Origin: Chlorogloea purpurea SAG 13.99
GTDB lineage: Bacteria > Cyanobacteriota > Cyanobacteriia > Cyanobacteriales > Microcystaceae
Direction of reading: 5' to 3'
Assembly: GCA_016903695.1 (NCBI GenBank)
Contig: JADQBB010000005.1
Span: 1-64,000 of the forward strand
Length of the DNA stretch: 64,000 nt
The notes beneath the pieces are model-generated. The model searched no databases. It was not told the DNA's origin and worked only from the letters and a program-made list of their open reading frames with translations. The position numbers and the translations under genes are program-made. Below are positions 22,951-31,032 of this stretch, one piece after another (the first letter of the stretch is position 1; the number at the start of each line of letters is the position of its first letter).

Positions 22951-25557
22951 TCAAGCGAGTATATGGGTGTGAGTGGAACGAACGATACTTAACCAGTGGC
23001 CCTCGGTGGTTACATAACCGAGGTCTGCTACATAGTCACGACCCCGAACCGGGATAGGAATTTCCGTGGAATCGCTGAATTCATCACATTCAAACTCTTG
23101 GAAGCTGTGAGCGTTTTGTTGATCTAAGTCAATGCCCGTAGCATCGTAGATTCTTAGCAGTAGTTGATTACCGCCGTAGCTTTTGACTTCTTGTATATGT
23201 TCCGGGGTAACATTCCAGTTAACGAGAGCTGAATCTGGGCTTTTGGCGGTGATATAGATATGATCGTCACCGTATTTTTTAGCCATATCCTCGCGATTCC
23301 AGTTTTTCAGACCGGCAATACCAGCACCGAGGGCGGCCCCGGCTCCGGCGACACCAGAGGATAGATTATTCTTTATAGAGGATGTTGCGTCCCCGATTCT
23401 TCCATCAGCGGTTAGATTTTCTTTAGCCGAGGTGAAGGCATCAAAAATATTTTCTTTGATCTCTCCGAAGCCTCCTTCTGGAATGAGATTTTCCCTGGCG
23501 TTAGTGAAAGCGCCGGAAATATTATCTTTGATTTCCCCGAAACCACCGTCGGGAATGAGATTTTCCTTCACGGAATTAAATTTTTCCGAGATATTAGCGC
23601 CCAAAGATTCCGCTCCTGTTCTTAATCCCCCTTCGGTTAATCCGGGTAAGTGGGTATGATTAGAATGACCCAGACTTAACCAACGGCCTTCCGGTGTGCG
23701 ATAACCTAACTCGGCTACATAATCTTTATCTTTGACCGGGATAGGCACGTCTAAATGATCTTCCCCTTCATTACAAACGTGTTCCCAGGTGCTGTGAGGT
23801 TCGTCCGTCTCCAGGTTAATATCGGTGGCATCGTGCATTCTCAAGGATAGTGTTTCCCCTCCTCGATCGCGTAGGGCGGCTTTCTCTGCCTCATCGATCC
23901 GCCAGCTAACCGATGCGGTTTCCTCCGTTCGGGGGGTGATGGTGATCTTGTCGCGCAGATCCATCTCTTTGACGAGATTTTTACCGAATCCTCCGGCCGC
24001 TACCGCACCGGCCCCGATAACCGCTCCTGCGGCTGCCAATCCTGTACCCATATTGCCCCCAACGTTATCGATGATGCTCGGAATACTGTTAGTCTCCGGG
24101 GGGCAGGCGGGCACATGGGAATGGAGCGATCGAGCGATCGAACTCCAGCCGCCTTCGGGTGTTGCGTAACCGATTTCCGCCATGTAATCTCGATCGTCCC
24201 TGGGGATGGGAATCGATTTTTCCCCTCTTAATTCGGTCACGTCGATATGTTGGACGCTGTGAGGTTGTTGTCTGTCTATATCGATACCCGTCACATCGAA
24301 CAGTTTAACTATCAGATTTGTGCCGCCCTGTTCTCTTAACGCGGTGGATTGGTCTGGATCTACCGCCCAATTGATGGTTCCTTGCTTACAGTTATCGGGC
24401 GTTAAGCTAATTCTACTGTTATAAGTTCTCACCGGCGGAACTGGCGGCGGTGGCGGACTCACTACCGGTTCAGCAGGCGGTACTGTTTCGCTGCCTTTGC
24501 CTTTCAGTAGGAAGAATAGGGGTATACCGATCAGCGGTAATAACAATAACCACCAAGAGAATCCACCGCCCGTTTCTTGGGCCGAACCCGTAGCCGCGGG
24601 GTCTGTAGTTACGGGAGCGGTAGCCGTGGTATCGGGCGATGGACTGGCTTCGGCCGCTACTGGGGCCGCTGCCACGGTTTCCTCGCAAAATTCTTTAGAA
24701 ACGATTTCTTTGCCTTGAGCGAATTCAGAAGTATTGGCGGTACAGAGGAAAGCTTTCACCACCGGATTAGGATTGGGCCCTTTATATACGTAAGCCAAAG
24801 GTTGAGAGAAGGGATAGCGATCGTCGGTGGGTAACACATTATTCATCGTGACAATATGTACATCGGGACGGTCTTTGACCTGTTCTATCACTGCGTATCC
24901 CACCCCATCTTTTCCTAGGGCTTTGACCATCTCATCCGTCTCGTGAGTTTTCATCCTCACCGTGTTGGCCCCGTTAGTAAAGGGAGCGTTCTCGAACACG
25001 GGGTAGCTTTTGAAAGATTCACGGGTGTAGTTATCTTCCGGCTTGTCGATGAATTTAATCGGTACGTCCGCCCCGCCTAATTCCTTCCAGTTTTTAATCT
25101 CCCCGCGGAAGATTTTGGCGAATTGTTCAAAGGTGATGTCTCCTTTAAACGGGTTATCTTTACTAACGATAATGGCGATTTTATATCTGGAAATAGGAAC
25201 TTCTACCAATCCTTTTGCTTTTTCATCGGCTGTGAGCGATCGTCCCACCGCGGCTAGGTCGATTTTTCCGTCGATAACTTCTTGAATCGCCCCGTTAGTT
25301 CCGGTTTTAGCTATATCTACCGTAGTCCCGGCGTATTGCTTACCGAATAATTCTTTTAGTTTCTGGTTGATCACTTCCATGCTTTCGGCACCGTCGATCT
25401 TCATCGTGGAACCGTCGGGAACTTTCGGCAGGGTGACAGGGCTTTGAGCCGCTTGTGCGATCGCTTTTTGAGCCGTTAAAGACACAGATACAGGCAGGCC
25501 CGTCGTTGTGGCTACCAGTAATAAAGACAAAACGGGAAATAGTTTTTTCCTGTGCAT
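22951..25557 (-). CDS. PstS-like domain, membrane helix and three DUF4912 domains
   Basis: An 868-residue protein. After a signal peptide (about 1-35) comes a phosphate-binding-protein-like domain (about 45-300: KIDGAESMEVINQKLKELF, TGTNGAIQEVIDGKIDLAAVGR, KNWKELGG). One membrane helix follows (about 335-352, WWLLLLPLIGIPLFFLL) with basic KGKG behind it, then a Pro-rich linker and three DUF4912 domains (about 380-485, 540-640, 765-868). Each repeats a W in the first strand, GG-x-x-L, D-(V/A)-T-(G/D)-I, and DY-x-A-(E/D)-LGY. Two near-identical linkers (ENLIPDGGFGEIKDN-type) separate domains two and three. The positive-inside rule puts DUF4912 in the cytoplasm, a receptor-like layout. It heads a four-gene operon. 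Confidence 0.85.
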   Translation of the reverse strand: MHRKKLFPVLSLLLVATTTGLPVSVSLTAQKAIAQAAQSPVTLPKVPDGSTMKIDGAESMEVINQKLKELFGKQYAGTTVDIAKTGTNGAIQEVIDGKIDLAAVGRSLTADEKAKGLVEVPISRYKIAIIVSKDNPFKGDITFEQFAKIFRGEIKNWKELGGADVPIKFIDKPEDNYTRESFKSYPVFENAPFTNGANTVRMKTHETDEMVKALGKDGVGYAVIEQVKDRPDVHIVTMNNVLPTDDRYPFSQPLAYVYKGPNPNPVVKAFLCTANTSEFAQGKEIVSKEFCEETVAAAPVAAEASPSPDTTATAPVTTDPAATGSAQETGGGFSWWLLLLPLIGIPLFFLLKGKGSETVPPAEPVVSPPPPPVPPVRTYNSRISLTPDNCKQGTINWAVDPDQSTALREQGGTNLIVKLFDVTGIDIDRQQPHSVQHIDVTELRGEKSIPIPRDDRDYMAEIGYATPEGGWSSIARSLHSHVPACPPETNSIPSIIDNVGGNMGTGLAAAGAVIGAGAVAAGGFGKNLVKEMDLRDKITITPRTEETASVSWRIDEAEKAALRDRGGETLSLRMHDATDINLETDEPHSTWEHVCNEGEDHLDVPIPVKDKDYVAELGYRTPEGRWLSLGHSNHTHLPGLTEGGLRTGAESLGANISEKFNSVKENLIPDGGFGEIKDNISGAFTNARENLIPEGGFGEIKENIFDAFTSAKENLTADGRIGDATSSIKNNLSSGVAGAGAALGAGIAGLKNWNREDMAKKYGDDHIYITAKSPDSALVNWNVTPEHIQEVKSYGGNQLLLRIYDATGIDLDQQNAHSFQEFECDEFSDSTEIPIPVRGRDYVADLGYVTTEGHWLSIVRSTHTHILA

Positions 25558-25786
25558 AAAACCTCTTTATGTAGTTTTCTTGTTAATTTGAGCCGGTCAA
25601 TATTAGGAATCGGTTTTTTTATGAACCTTCGGAATAATCACTTCTTAGACACAAGCAATACAAATGTCCTCACCTGACTTTGATTAGAAGAATGTTTCTA
25701 TCTTTTGCCAGATGATCTCGTGTATGGCTGTACTTTTCAATACTTTAGAGCTTAAATATAAGAAGATCATAAGAATCAAGATTTTC

Positions 25787-25812
25787 TTAATATTTTGGCT
25801 TCAAAATATTAA
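25787..25812. terminator. AT-rich hairpin behind slt
   Basis: TTAATATTTTG and CAAAATATTAA form a perfect 11-bp stem with a four-base loop, 24 bases beyond the stop of the minus-strand transglycosylase gene. It may end slt transcription or mark the 3' end. The remaining gap up to 25558, about 230 bases, must hold the promoter of the DUF4912 operon, but no clear box was recognised. Confidence 0.4.
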
Positions 25813-25836
25813 TAATTATAAAAAACCCCAGTAACG

Positions 25837-28026
25837 TTAATTACTTGGTTTAGGAAGTGTTGCCAAACGTTTGCTGATTTCGGGGTTATAAATTTGTAAA
25901 TAATTCCAATAATTACCGAAAACCGATTCCACATAACCTTTAGTTTCCTTGAAAGGTATTTGCTCGACAAATTCATCCTCATCGGCTGTGGAAAACCGTT
26001 TCAGCCAACCTCCCACATTTCCCGGGCCCGCGTTATAACTGGCCACGGCTAATAAAGAGTTATTCTTGTACTTATCGTGGGTATAGTCCAAATACCAAGT
26101 GCCGAAACTGATATTATCTTCAGGATCGGTGAGAGAATAGTCCTTCACATTGGTTTGTTTAGCGATAAACTTACCCGTATCCGGCATTACCTGCATCAAA
26201 CCCACCGCCCCTACAGGAGAACGAATATCTTTTTCAAAGCGAGATTCTTGCCGGATAAGAGCCGTTACTAACAGAGGATTCAACTGTCTTTGTTTTGAGG
26301 ACTGCAAAATTAAATCATAATAGGGAAAAGGATATAAAGCATTCCAATATTCGTTACTCTCCCGCAAAGTCTTCCAGCGTTCTTTCTCTTCGTTCGTTTC
26401 TCTTTCTCGCAAACTCCAGATCAGATTGATACCTTCGAGATTCTGATTTTGGGATAGCTTATATAAACCCAGATTAAACTGTTCATCCACAGTCAGATTC
26501 CAAGGATCGGCTACCTCGGCGGCGAACAAACTCCAGGCATCCCTATCCTCACCCAACAGATATAATTCTTTGAAGGCGGGCGAGCCAACTGGTAATACTG
26601 GGCGGCCCTTCGGTTTCACCGTGACCGGATCGTGCGATCGCACATCGTTAAAATCCCCCACATCCCAACCGAGATTAACCGCCGATCGCCAGGCATAATA
26701 AGAATGGGGATAACGTCCGAGAGTATGGGTAAAAGCGTCTTGGGCTTCCTTTTGCTTGCCCAATTTCTGCGCCCATTTGCCCACCCAGAAAGCGGCTTTC
26801 GGTGCGACAGTGCTATCGGCGTTATTAACAGCGATCGGTTGCGCCCACTGCCAAGCCTGTAGATAATTCCCCGCTTTAGCCGCCAGTCGAGCGTACTTCC
26901 AACGTAATTCCGCGGCCTCGTCCGATGAGGCGTATTTAGTTAATAATATCTTTCTGGTGTCATTAGCCGCTTTCGGATTGGTTTTATCTAATAACTCCGC
27001 TTTCTGATTCAAGGCGCGGGGGGCTAAATCGGAAAAGTCCCTCACCACCCGGTCAAGATAAGCCGTAGCTTGAGCGGGGGGTGAGAGTTGGGCTAATCGG
27101 ATCAGCGCCAAGCCCGTTTCTTCCGATTTCGGGTAAGCTTTTAAAAAAGCCCCATAAGCTTTGATCGCCTCTGTGTTCTTCTTCTGAATATGTAAACCCC
27201 TAGCGTAGCGATAGGCTTGCTTGGAACTACGGGTAGCTTTGGCATAAGCTTTAGTCGCTTTTGGGTACTGTGCCTGTTGCCAATAAGCATCGCCAATAAT
27301 ATCCCAGTCTTCGGGTTTGAGCTTATCGGGGAATTTTTTGACCAATCTTTCCCGCGCTTCGTTTAAACTATAGTCGTAGGGATTAGCTTTGGCTAACTGT
27401 AGTAATAAATCCGGTTGGTCGGGATTTTCTTTCAGTTTCTGCCGGAGCAGGGCGAGGGTTTGAGGATGACGAGGATATTGGGTTAAAAGTTTCTCGTGAT
27501 AGGAAGGGTCGTATTTTCCCAGATAATAATAAGCCTCCGCTACCACCGTAGATTTGGGGTAAGTTTCTACTAATTGCTTCCAAGTCTCTTTTGCTTTCTC
27601 TTTATTGTTGGTTAACTCGTAAGCCCGCCCTCGTTTGAGTAAGATTTGCTCTGCTAAAATCGGATATTCTTTCTCCAATCCATCTAATAGCAGTAGGGCG
27701 CGCCCCCCTTCAAAATCCTGTAATAACCCACTCGCTAACAAATAACGGGCCCGACTACGATCGATGGAAACTTCCTTCCCGTCGGCGATCAGTTTTAATT
27801 GCCTGATACGTTCTGCGGATGGTAAGTCTACTAGTTGAGTTACTGCTGATGGTTTATTGATACCGGCTTCTAACGTGGTTTTTTCTGTCTGGCTCAGGGG
27901 AGTTTTCTTGTCTAGCCAGTTAGCCACCCCAGGATGTAGCAATACTCCGCCTGAAAGCAAAATCAGGGCTAAACCGGAACCTAGTCCCAATAATAAGGCG
28001 GGCTTGGTTTGTAATTTTTTTAGCAT
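25837..28026 (-). CDS. Soluble lytic murein transglycosylase
   Basis: A 729-residue peptidoglycan lytic transglycosylase of the Slt70 type. An N-terminal membrane anchor (about 8-33) is followed by a long helical superhelix of TPR-like repeats (about 60-560) and a C-terminal SLT domain. That domain contains ALIRQESRFEKDIRSPVGAVGLMQVMPDTGKFI with the catalytic Glu near residue 595, then NISFGTWYLDY and ASYNAGPGNVGGWL. It cuts the MurNAc-GlcNAc bond and leaves 1,6-anhydro-MurNAc. The first true ATG is at 28026; an in-frame TTG lies at 28041. No clear operon partner. Confidence 0.93.
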   Translation of the reverse strand: MLKKLQTKPALLLGLGSGLALILLSGGVLLHPGVANWLDKKTPLSQTEKTTLEAGINKPSAVTQLVDLPSAERIRQLKLIADGKEVSIDRSRARYLLASGLLQDFEGGRALLLLDGLEKEYPILAEQILLKRGRAYELTNNKEKAKETWKQLVETYPKSTVVAEAYYYLGKYDPSYHEKLLTQYPRHPQTLALLRQKLKENPDQPDLLLQLAKANPYDYSLNEARERLVKKFPDKLKPEDWDIIGDAYWQQAQYPKATKAYAKATRSSKQAYRYARGLHIQKKNTEAIKAYGAFLKAYPKSEETGLALIRLAQLSPPAQATAYLDRVVRDFSDLAPRALNQKAELLDKTNPKAANDTRKILLTKYASSDEAAELRWKYARLAAKAGNYLQAWQWAQPIAVNNADSTVAPKAAFWVGKWAQKLGKQKEAQDAFTHTLGRYPHSYYAWRSAVNLGWDVGDFNDVRSHDPVTVKPKGRPVLPVGSPAFKELYLLGEDRDAWSLFAAEVADPWNLTVDEQFNLGLYKLSQNQNLEGINLIWSLRERETNEEKERWKTLRESNEYWNALYPFPYYDLILQSSKQRQLNPLLVTALIRQESRFEKDIRSPVGAVGLMQVMPDTGKFIAKQTNVKDYSLTDPEDNISFGTWYLDYTHDKYKNNSLLAVASYNAGPGNVGGWLKRFSTADEDEFVEQIPFKETKGYVESVFGNYWNYLQIYNPEISKRLATLPKPSN

Positions 28027-28236
28027 CACGCTTAAAAGCAACAGAGACTCAGTTAACTATTATTAACGATTCCGGTCACTTTAAGTTTGTTTCATCCGCC
28101 CCAAGACTAGAAAATTTTTTGGAGGCTATTGATAATAATTTGCATTTACTCGATATACTAAGAAGTATCGATACTGAGGTTAGGTTCAAATCCTCGGTAT
28201 TATTGCTTAAGATTCTGTGGAGGCAGATGAGAATAG

Positions 28237-28773
28237 ATGTCAAATACTTTAAGGTCAGAATTTCGCTTGGTAGGGCAGTTTTTAGGATTAGTGATCAAAG
28301 ATGGGCACAAAGTTAAATCGGTGCGGTTAAACGTCGATAATCGGGAATATTGGATTAAGATAGACAAGAGCATCAGGGAGACAATACCCTTCAATCTTGC
28401 TCCAGGGACGGATTTAGAGATCGCGGGAAGCCAGAAAATCGACCCTAGGACGGGGATGATCAAATACAAAGCCGACCGGCTAAAAGTTATTACCCATGGG
28501 GATATATTGGAGAAGAAACCCAGATCCGATAAAGCCTGTGTGTTGATCTGTCAGAAATCGGATTGTTGGAAAAAAGGGGGACAATCTCTGTGCCGGGTAC
28601 TGGAAGACAGTTTACAGGAACAAGGACTGAGCGATCGGGTGCAGATTAAATTGACAGGTTGTCTGAAACAATGTAAACGGGGGCCCAATGTAGTGATCAT
28701 GCCCGATAAAACCCGCTATAGTCAGGTTAATCCCCTGGAAATACCGTCTCTGGTGGAGAAACATTTCGTCTGA
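28237..28773 (+). CDS. (2Fe-2S) ferredoxin-domain protein
   Basis: A 178-residue protein in two parts. The N-terminal half (1-95) is a small beta-rich domain (EFRLVGQFLGLVIKDGHKVKSVRLNVDNREYW). The C-terminal half is a thioredoxin-like [2Fe-2S] ferredoxin, as in the NuoE family, with cysteines in VLICQKSDCWKKGGQSLC and LTGCLKQCKRGPNVVIMP. The CxxxxC plus CxxxC spacing supports an iron-sulfur cluster. Cyanobacteria carry several such proteins with unknown electron partners. An AGG-rich ribosome binding site precedes the ATG. The epimerase-like gene starts 24 bases downstream, so these may share a transcript. Confidence 0.82.
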   Translation: MSNTLRSEFRLVGQFLGLVIKDGHKVKSVRLNVDNREYWIKIDKSIRETIPFNLAPGTDLEIAGSQKIDPRTGMIKYKADRLKVITHGDILEKKPRSDKACVLICQKSDCWKKGGQSLCRVLEDSLQEQGLSDRVQIKLTGCLKQCKRGPNVVIMPDKTRYSQVNPLEIPSLVEKHFV

Positions 28774-28797
28774 TTTTTTACCCCAGAGTTAAAATCT

Positions 28798-29868
28798 ATG
28801 CAGTTGAGTTGGGAAACCTTTACGATCCATAAACGTTACGCTTTAAAGATCAGTCGAGGGGTGACGGGGCAGAATACCAACGTGTGGGTAAAGGTAAGCG
28901 CCGACAATATTACCGGCATGGGAGAATCATCAGTATTCTCGATCGTATCCGAGTCCGAAAAAAATACCGAAGTTATCATCGCAGAATTAAACCGTATAGC
29001 GCCCCTACTGGAGAGATTCCATCCCCTCGACCGTCGCTCGATCGAGAAAATATTACAAGACCAATCCATATCATCCAATACGAGAGCCGGTATCGATGTA
29101 GCGCTACAAGACTGGATGGGTAAACGTGTCGGGCTACCCCTATGGCAAATGTGGGGTTTGGATAGAAAAACGATCGTCCCCATCTCCGTCACCATCGGTA
29201 TTAGTTCCCCGCGAGCAGCGGTAGAGAGAGTGGAGAAATGGTTAGAGGTAGCACCATTTAGATTATTCAAACTGAAACTAGGTTCACCGGACGGGATAGA
29301 GGCGGATAAAGAGATGTTCCTCGCGGTAAGAAACTTCATACCCCATCTACCGTTAACGGTAGACGCTAACGGCGGTTGGAATTTAGAAGAAAGTATCGAG
29401 ATGTGCCAATGGTTGGCCCATAGGGGAGTGACTTACGTGGAACAGCCTTTAGGAGTGGGCAGGGAAAAAGATCTAGAGGTATTGTATCAACGATCGCCCT
29501 TACCCCTATTCGCCGATGAAAGTTGTTTTTGTGGGGAAGATATACCCCATCTCGCGCCCTACGTTCACGGCATCAATATTAAACTTATGAAAGCCGGGGG
29601 ATTAGGGGAAGTGATGCGAATGATTCATATAGCCCAGGCTTGTAATCTAAAAATCATGTTCGGCTGTTATTCCGATAGTAGCCTCGCCAATACGGCTATG
29701 AGCCATCTATCGCCTTATGCAGACTATCTCGACCTGGATAGTCATCTCAATCTCATCGACGATCCTTTCCAGGGAGTAAGCTTAGAAGAGGGGAGGTTAT
29801 TACCAGGTGATTTACCAGGATTAGGAATCAAATTAAAAAACGATGAAGACGGAATATCTCACCTCTAA
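28798..29868 (+). CDS. Dipeptide epimerase / DgcA-like enolase superfamily enzyme
   Basis: A 356-residue member of the mandelate racemase/muconate lactonising branch of the enolase superfamily. The barrel shows the FKLKLGSPDG lysine pair (about 158-162), metal ligands in LTVDANGGW (Asp), TYVEQPL (Glu) and LFADESC (Asp), and INIKLMKAGG with the second acid/base lysine. This is the pattern of L-Ala-D/L-Glu epimerases. The next gene (DUF1611, DgcN-like) overlaps it by 26 bases. In marine Proteobacteria the pair DgcN/DgcA is reported to N-acetylate D-glutamate and racemise it, so D-glutamate or muropeptide recycling is a fair prediction. Confidence 0.88.
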   Translation: MQLSWETFTIHKRYALKISRGVTGQNTNVWVKVSADNITGMGESSVFSIVSESEKNTEVIIAELNRIAPLLERFHPLDRRSIEKILQDQSISSNTRAGIDVALQDWMGKRVGLPLWQMWGLDRKTIVPISVTIGISSPRAAVERVEKWLEVAPFRLFKLKLGSPDGIEADKEMFLAVRNFIPHLPLTVDANGGWNLEESIEMCQWLAHRGVTYVEQPLGVGREKDLEVLYQRSPLPLFADESCFCGEDIPHLAPYVHGINIKLMKAGGLGEVMRMIHIAQACNLKIMFGCYSDSSLANTAMSHLSPYADYLDLDSHLNLIDDPFQGVSLEEGRLLPGDLPGLGIKLKNDEDGISHL

Positions 29869-30889
29869 TAATAGAGTAGCCATACTTCTCCACGAAGGTT
29901 GCCAGGGGACAGGGGGAAAAACCGGATTATCCTATCTACGATACGGTAGCGCGCCGGTAGTAGCGGTGATCGACGGGCAAACTGCCGGAAAGACCCTGTT
30001 AGAAGCGACGGGGATTGATAAAAATATCCCGATAGTGGCGGACTTGAAATCGACTCTGCCCTATGCCCCCGATGTGCTGTTAATCGGTATCGCTCCTTCT
30101 GGGGGCATTTTACCGGATAACTGGCTTTTAGAAATTAAAGAAGCAATTGCGGCGGGATTATCCATAGTTAACGGACTCCACTCTCCGATCGCACCTTTAT
30201 TTCCGGTATTGAAACCGGAGCAGTGGATTTGGGACATCCGGCAAGAACCCGCAGGCTTGAGAGTGGGCAAAGCTAGGGCTTTAGAGCTGTCGTGCCGAAG
30301 GATTCTTACTGTGGGCACGGATATGAGCGTGGGGAAAATGTCCACGGCGATCGAATTACATCGGGCTGCTAACGCAGCCCGAATAAAATCAAAATTTCTC
30401 GCCACGGGGCAGGGAGGAATTATGATCGCTGGTGCGGGAATTCCTTTGGATGCGGTGCGGGTCGATTATGCCGCCGGTGCCATCGAGGCGATGGTTTTAG
30501 AAGCGGCCGACCATGATCTAGTGTTTATAGAAGGACAAGGCTCACTATTACACCCTGGTTCCACCGCTACCTTACCTTTGATGCGCGGTAGTCAACCGAC
30601 GGATTTAATATTAGTTCACCGCGCCGGTCAAATTCACGTTAAAGATTTACCCCTGATTCCCATCCCCCCTCTAAAAGCGGTGATCGAGTTATACGAGACG
30701 GTGGCTAAAGCCGGGGGAGCGTTTCCAGGGGCGAAAGTCAGGGGCATCAGCTTAAATACCTTTGGATTAACTCTAGAGGAGGCGCAAAGAGCGATCGATT
30801 CCGTCAGTCAAGAAACCGGACTTTTCTGCAGCGATGTGGTCAGATTCGGTGGAGGCCCATTATTGCGAGTTTTCGCTTCATCTTCATAA
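29843..30889 (+). CDS. DUF1611 protein, DgcN-like
   Basis: A 348-residue protein of DUF1611. The N-terminal part (HEGCQGTGGKTGLSYLRYG) has a Rossmann-like DgcN_N region. The C-terminal part holds a P-loop GTDMSVGKMSTA (about 154-165) and conserved LATGQGGIMIAGAGIPLDAVRVDYAAGA and EGQGSLLHPG. The family includes DgcN, described as a D-glutamate N-acetyltransferase in marine bacteria; the exact reaction here is unproven. It begins inside the end of the epimerase gene (26-base overlap), so the products are likely made together. Length is normal for the family. Confidence 0.85.
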   Translation: MKTEYLTSNNRVAILLHEGCQGTGGKTGLSYLRYGSAPVVAVIDGQTAGKTLLEATGIDKNIPIVADLKSTLPYAPDVLLIGIAPSGGILPDNWLLEIKEAIAAGLSIVNGLHSPIAPLFPVLKPEQWIWDIRQEPAGLRVGKARALELSCRRILTVGTDMSVGKMSTAIELHRAANAARIKSKFLATGQGGIMIAGAGIPLDAVRVDYAAGAIEAMVLEAADHDLVFIEGQGSLLHPGSTATLPLMRGSQPTDLILVHRAGQIHVKDLPLIPIPPLKAVIELYETVAKAGGAFPGAKVRGISLNTFGLTLEEAQRAIDSVSQETGLFCSDVVRFGGGPLLRVFASSS

Positions 30890-31032
30890 TTAGAGAAAAT
30901 TTTCAGGATAGAGGGAAAGAACGCTATGTGTCACTCGATAGAAAAATATTAAGCTATCTTAATAAATATAAAAGCTCTTAGCGAATATCTCGTTTAACAC
31001 AGTTTCCACCTTTTTAACTCGCGTCCCTAACC

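Noticed and set aside
25558-25700. Pho box upstream of the PstS-like/DUF4912 operon
   Set aside because: No CTTAACCT-type repeats were found, so phosphate control cannot be claimed despite the PstS-like domain.
28180-28210. tRNA-like T arm (GGTTCAAATCC) between slt and the [2Fe-2S] gene
   Set aside because: No acceptor, D or anticodon arm can be built around it; likely a chance T-loop-like string.
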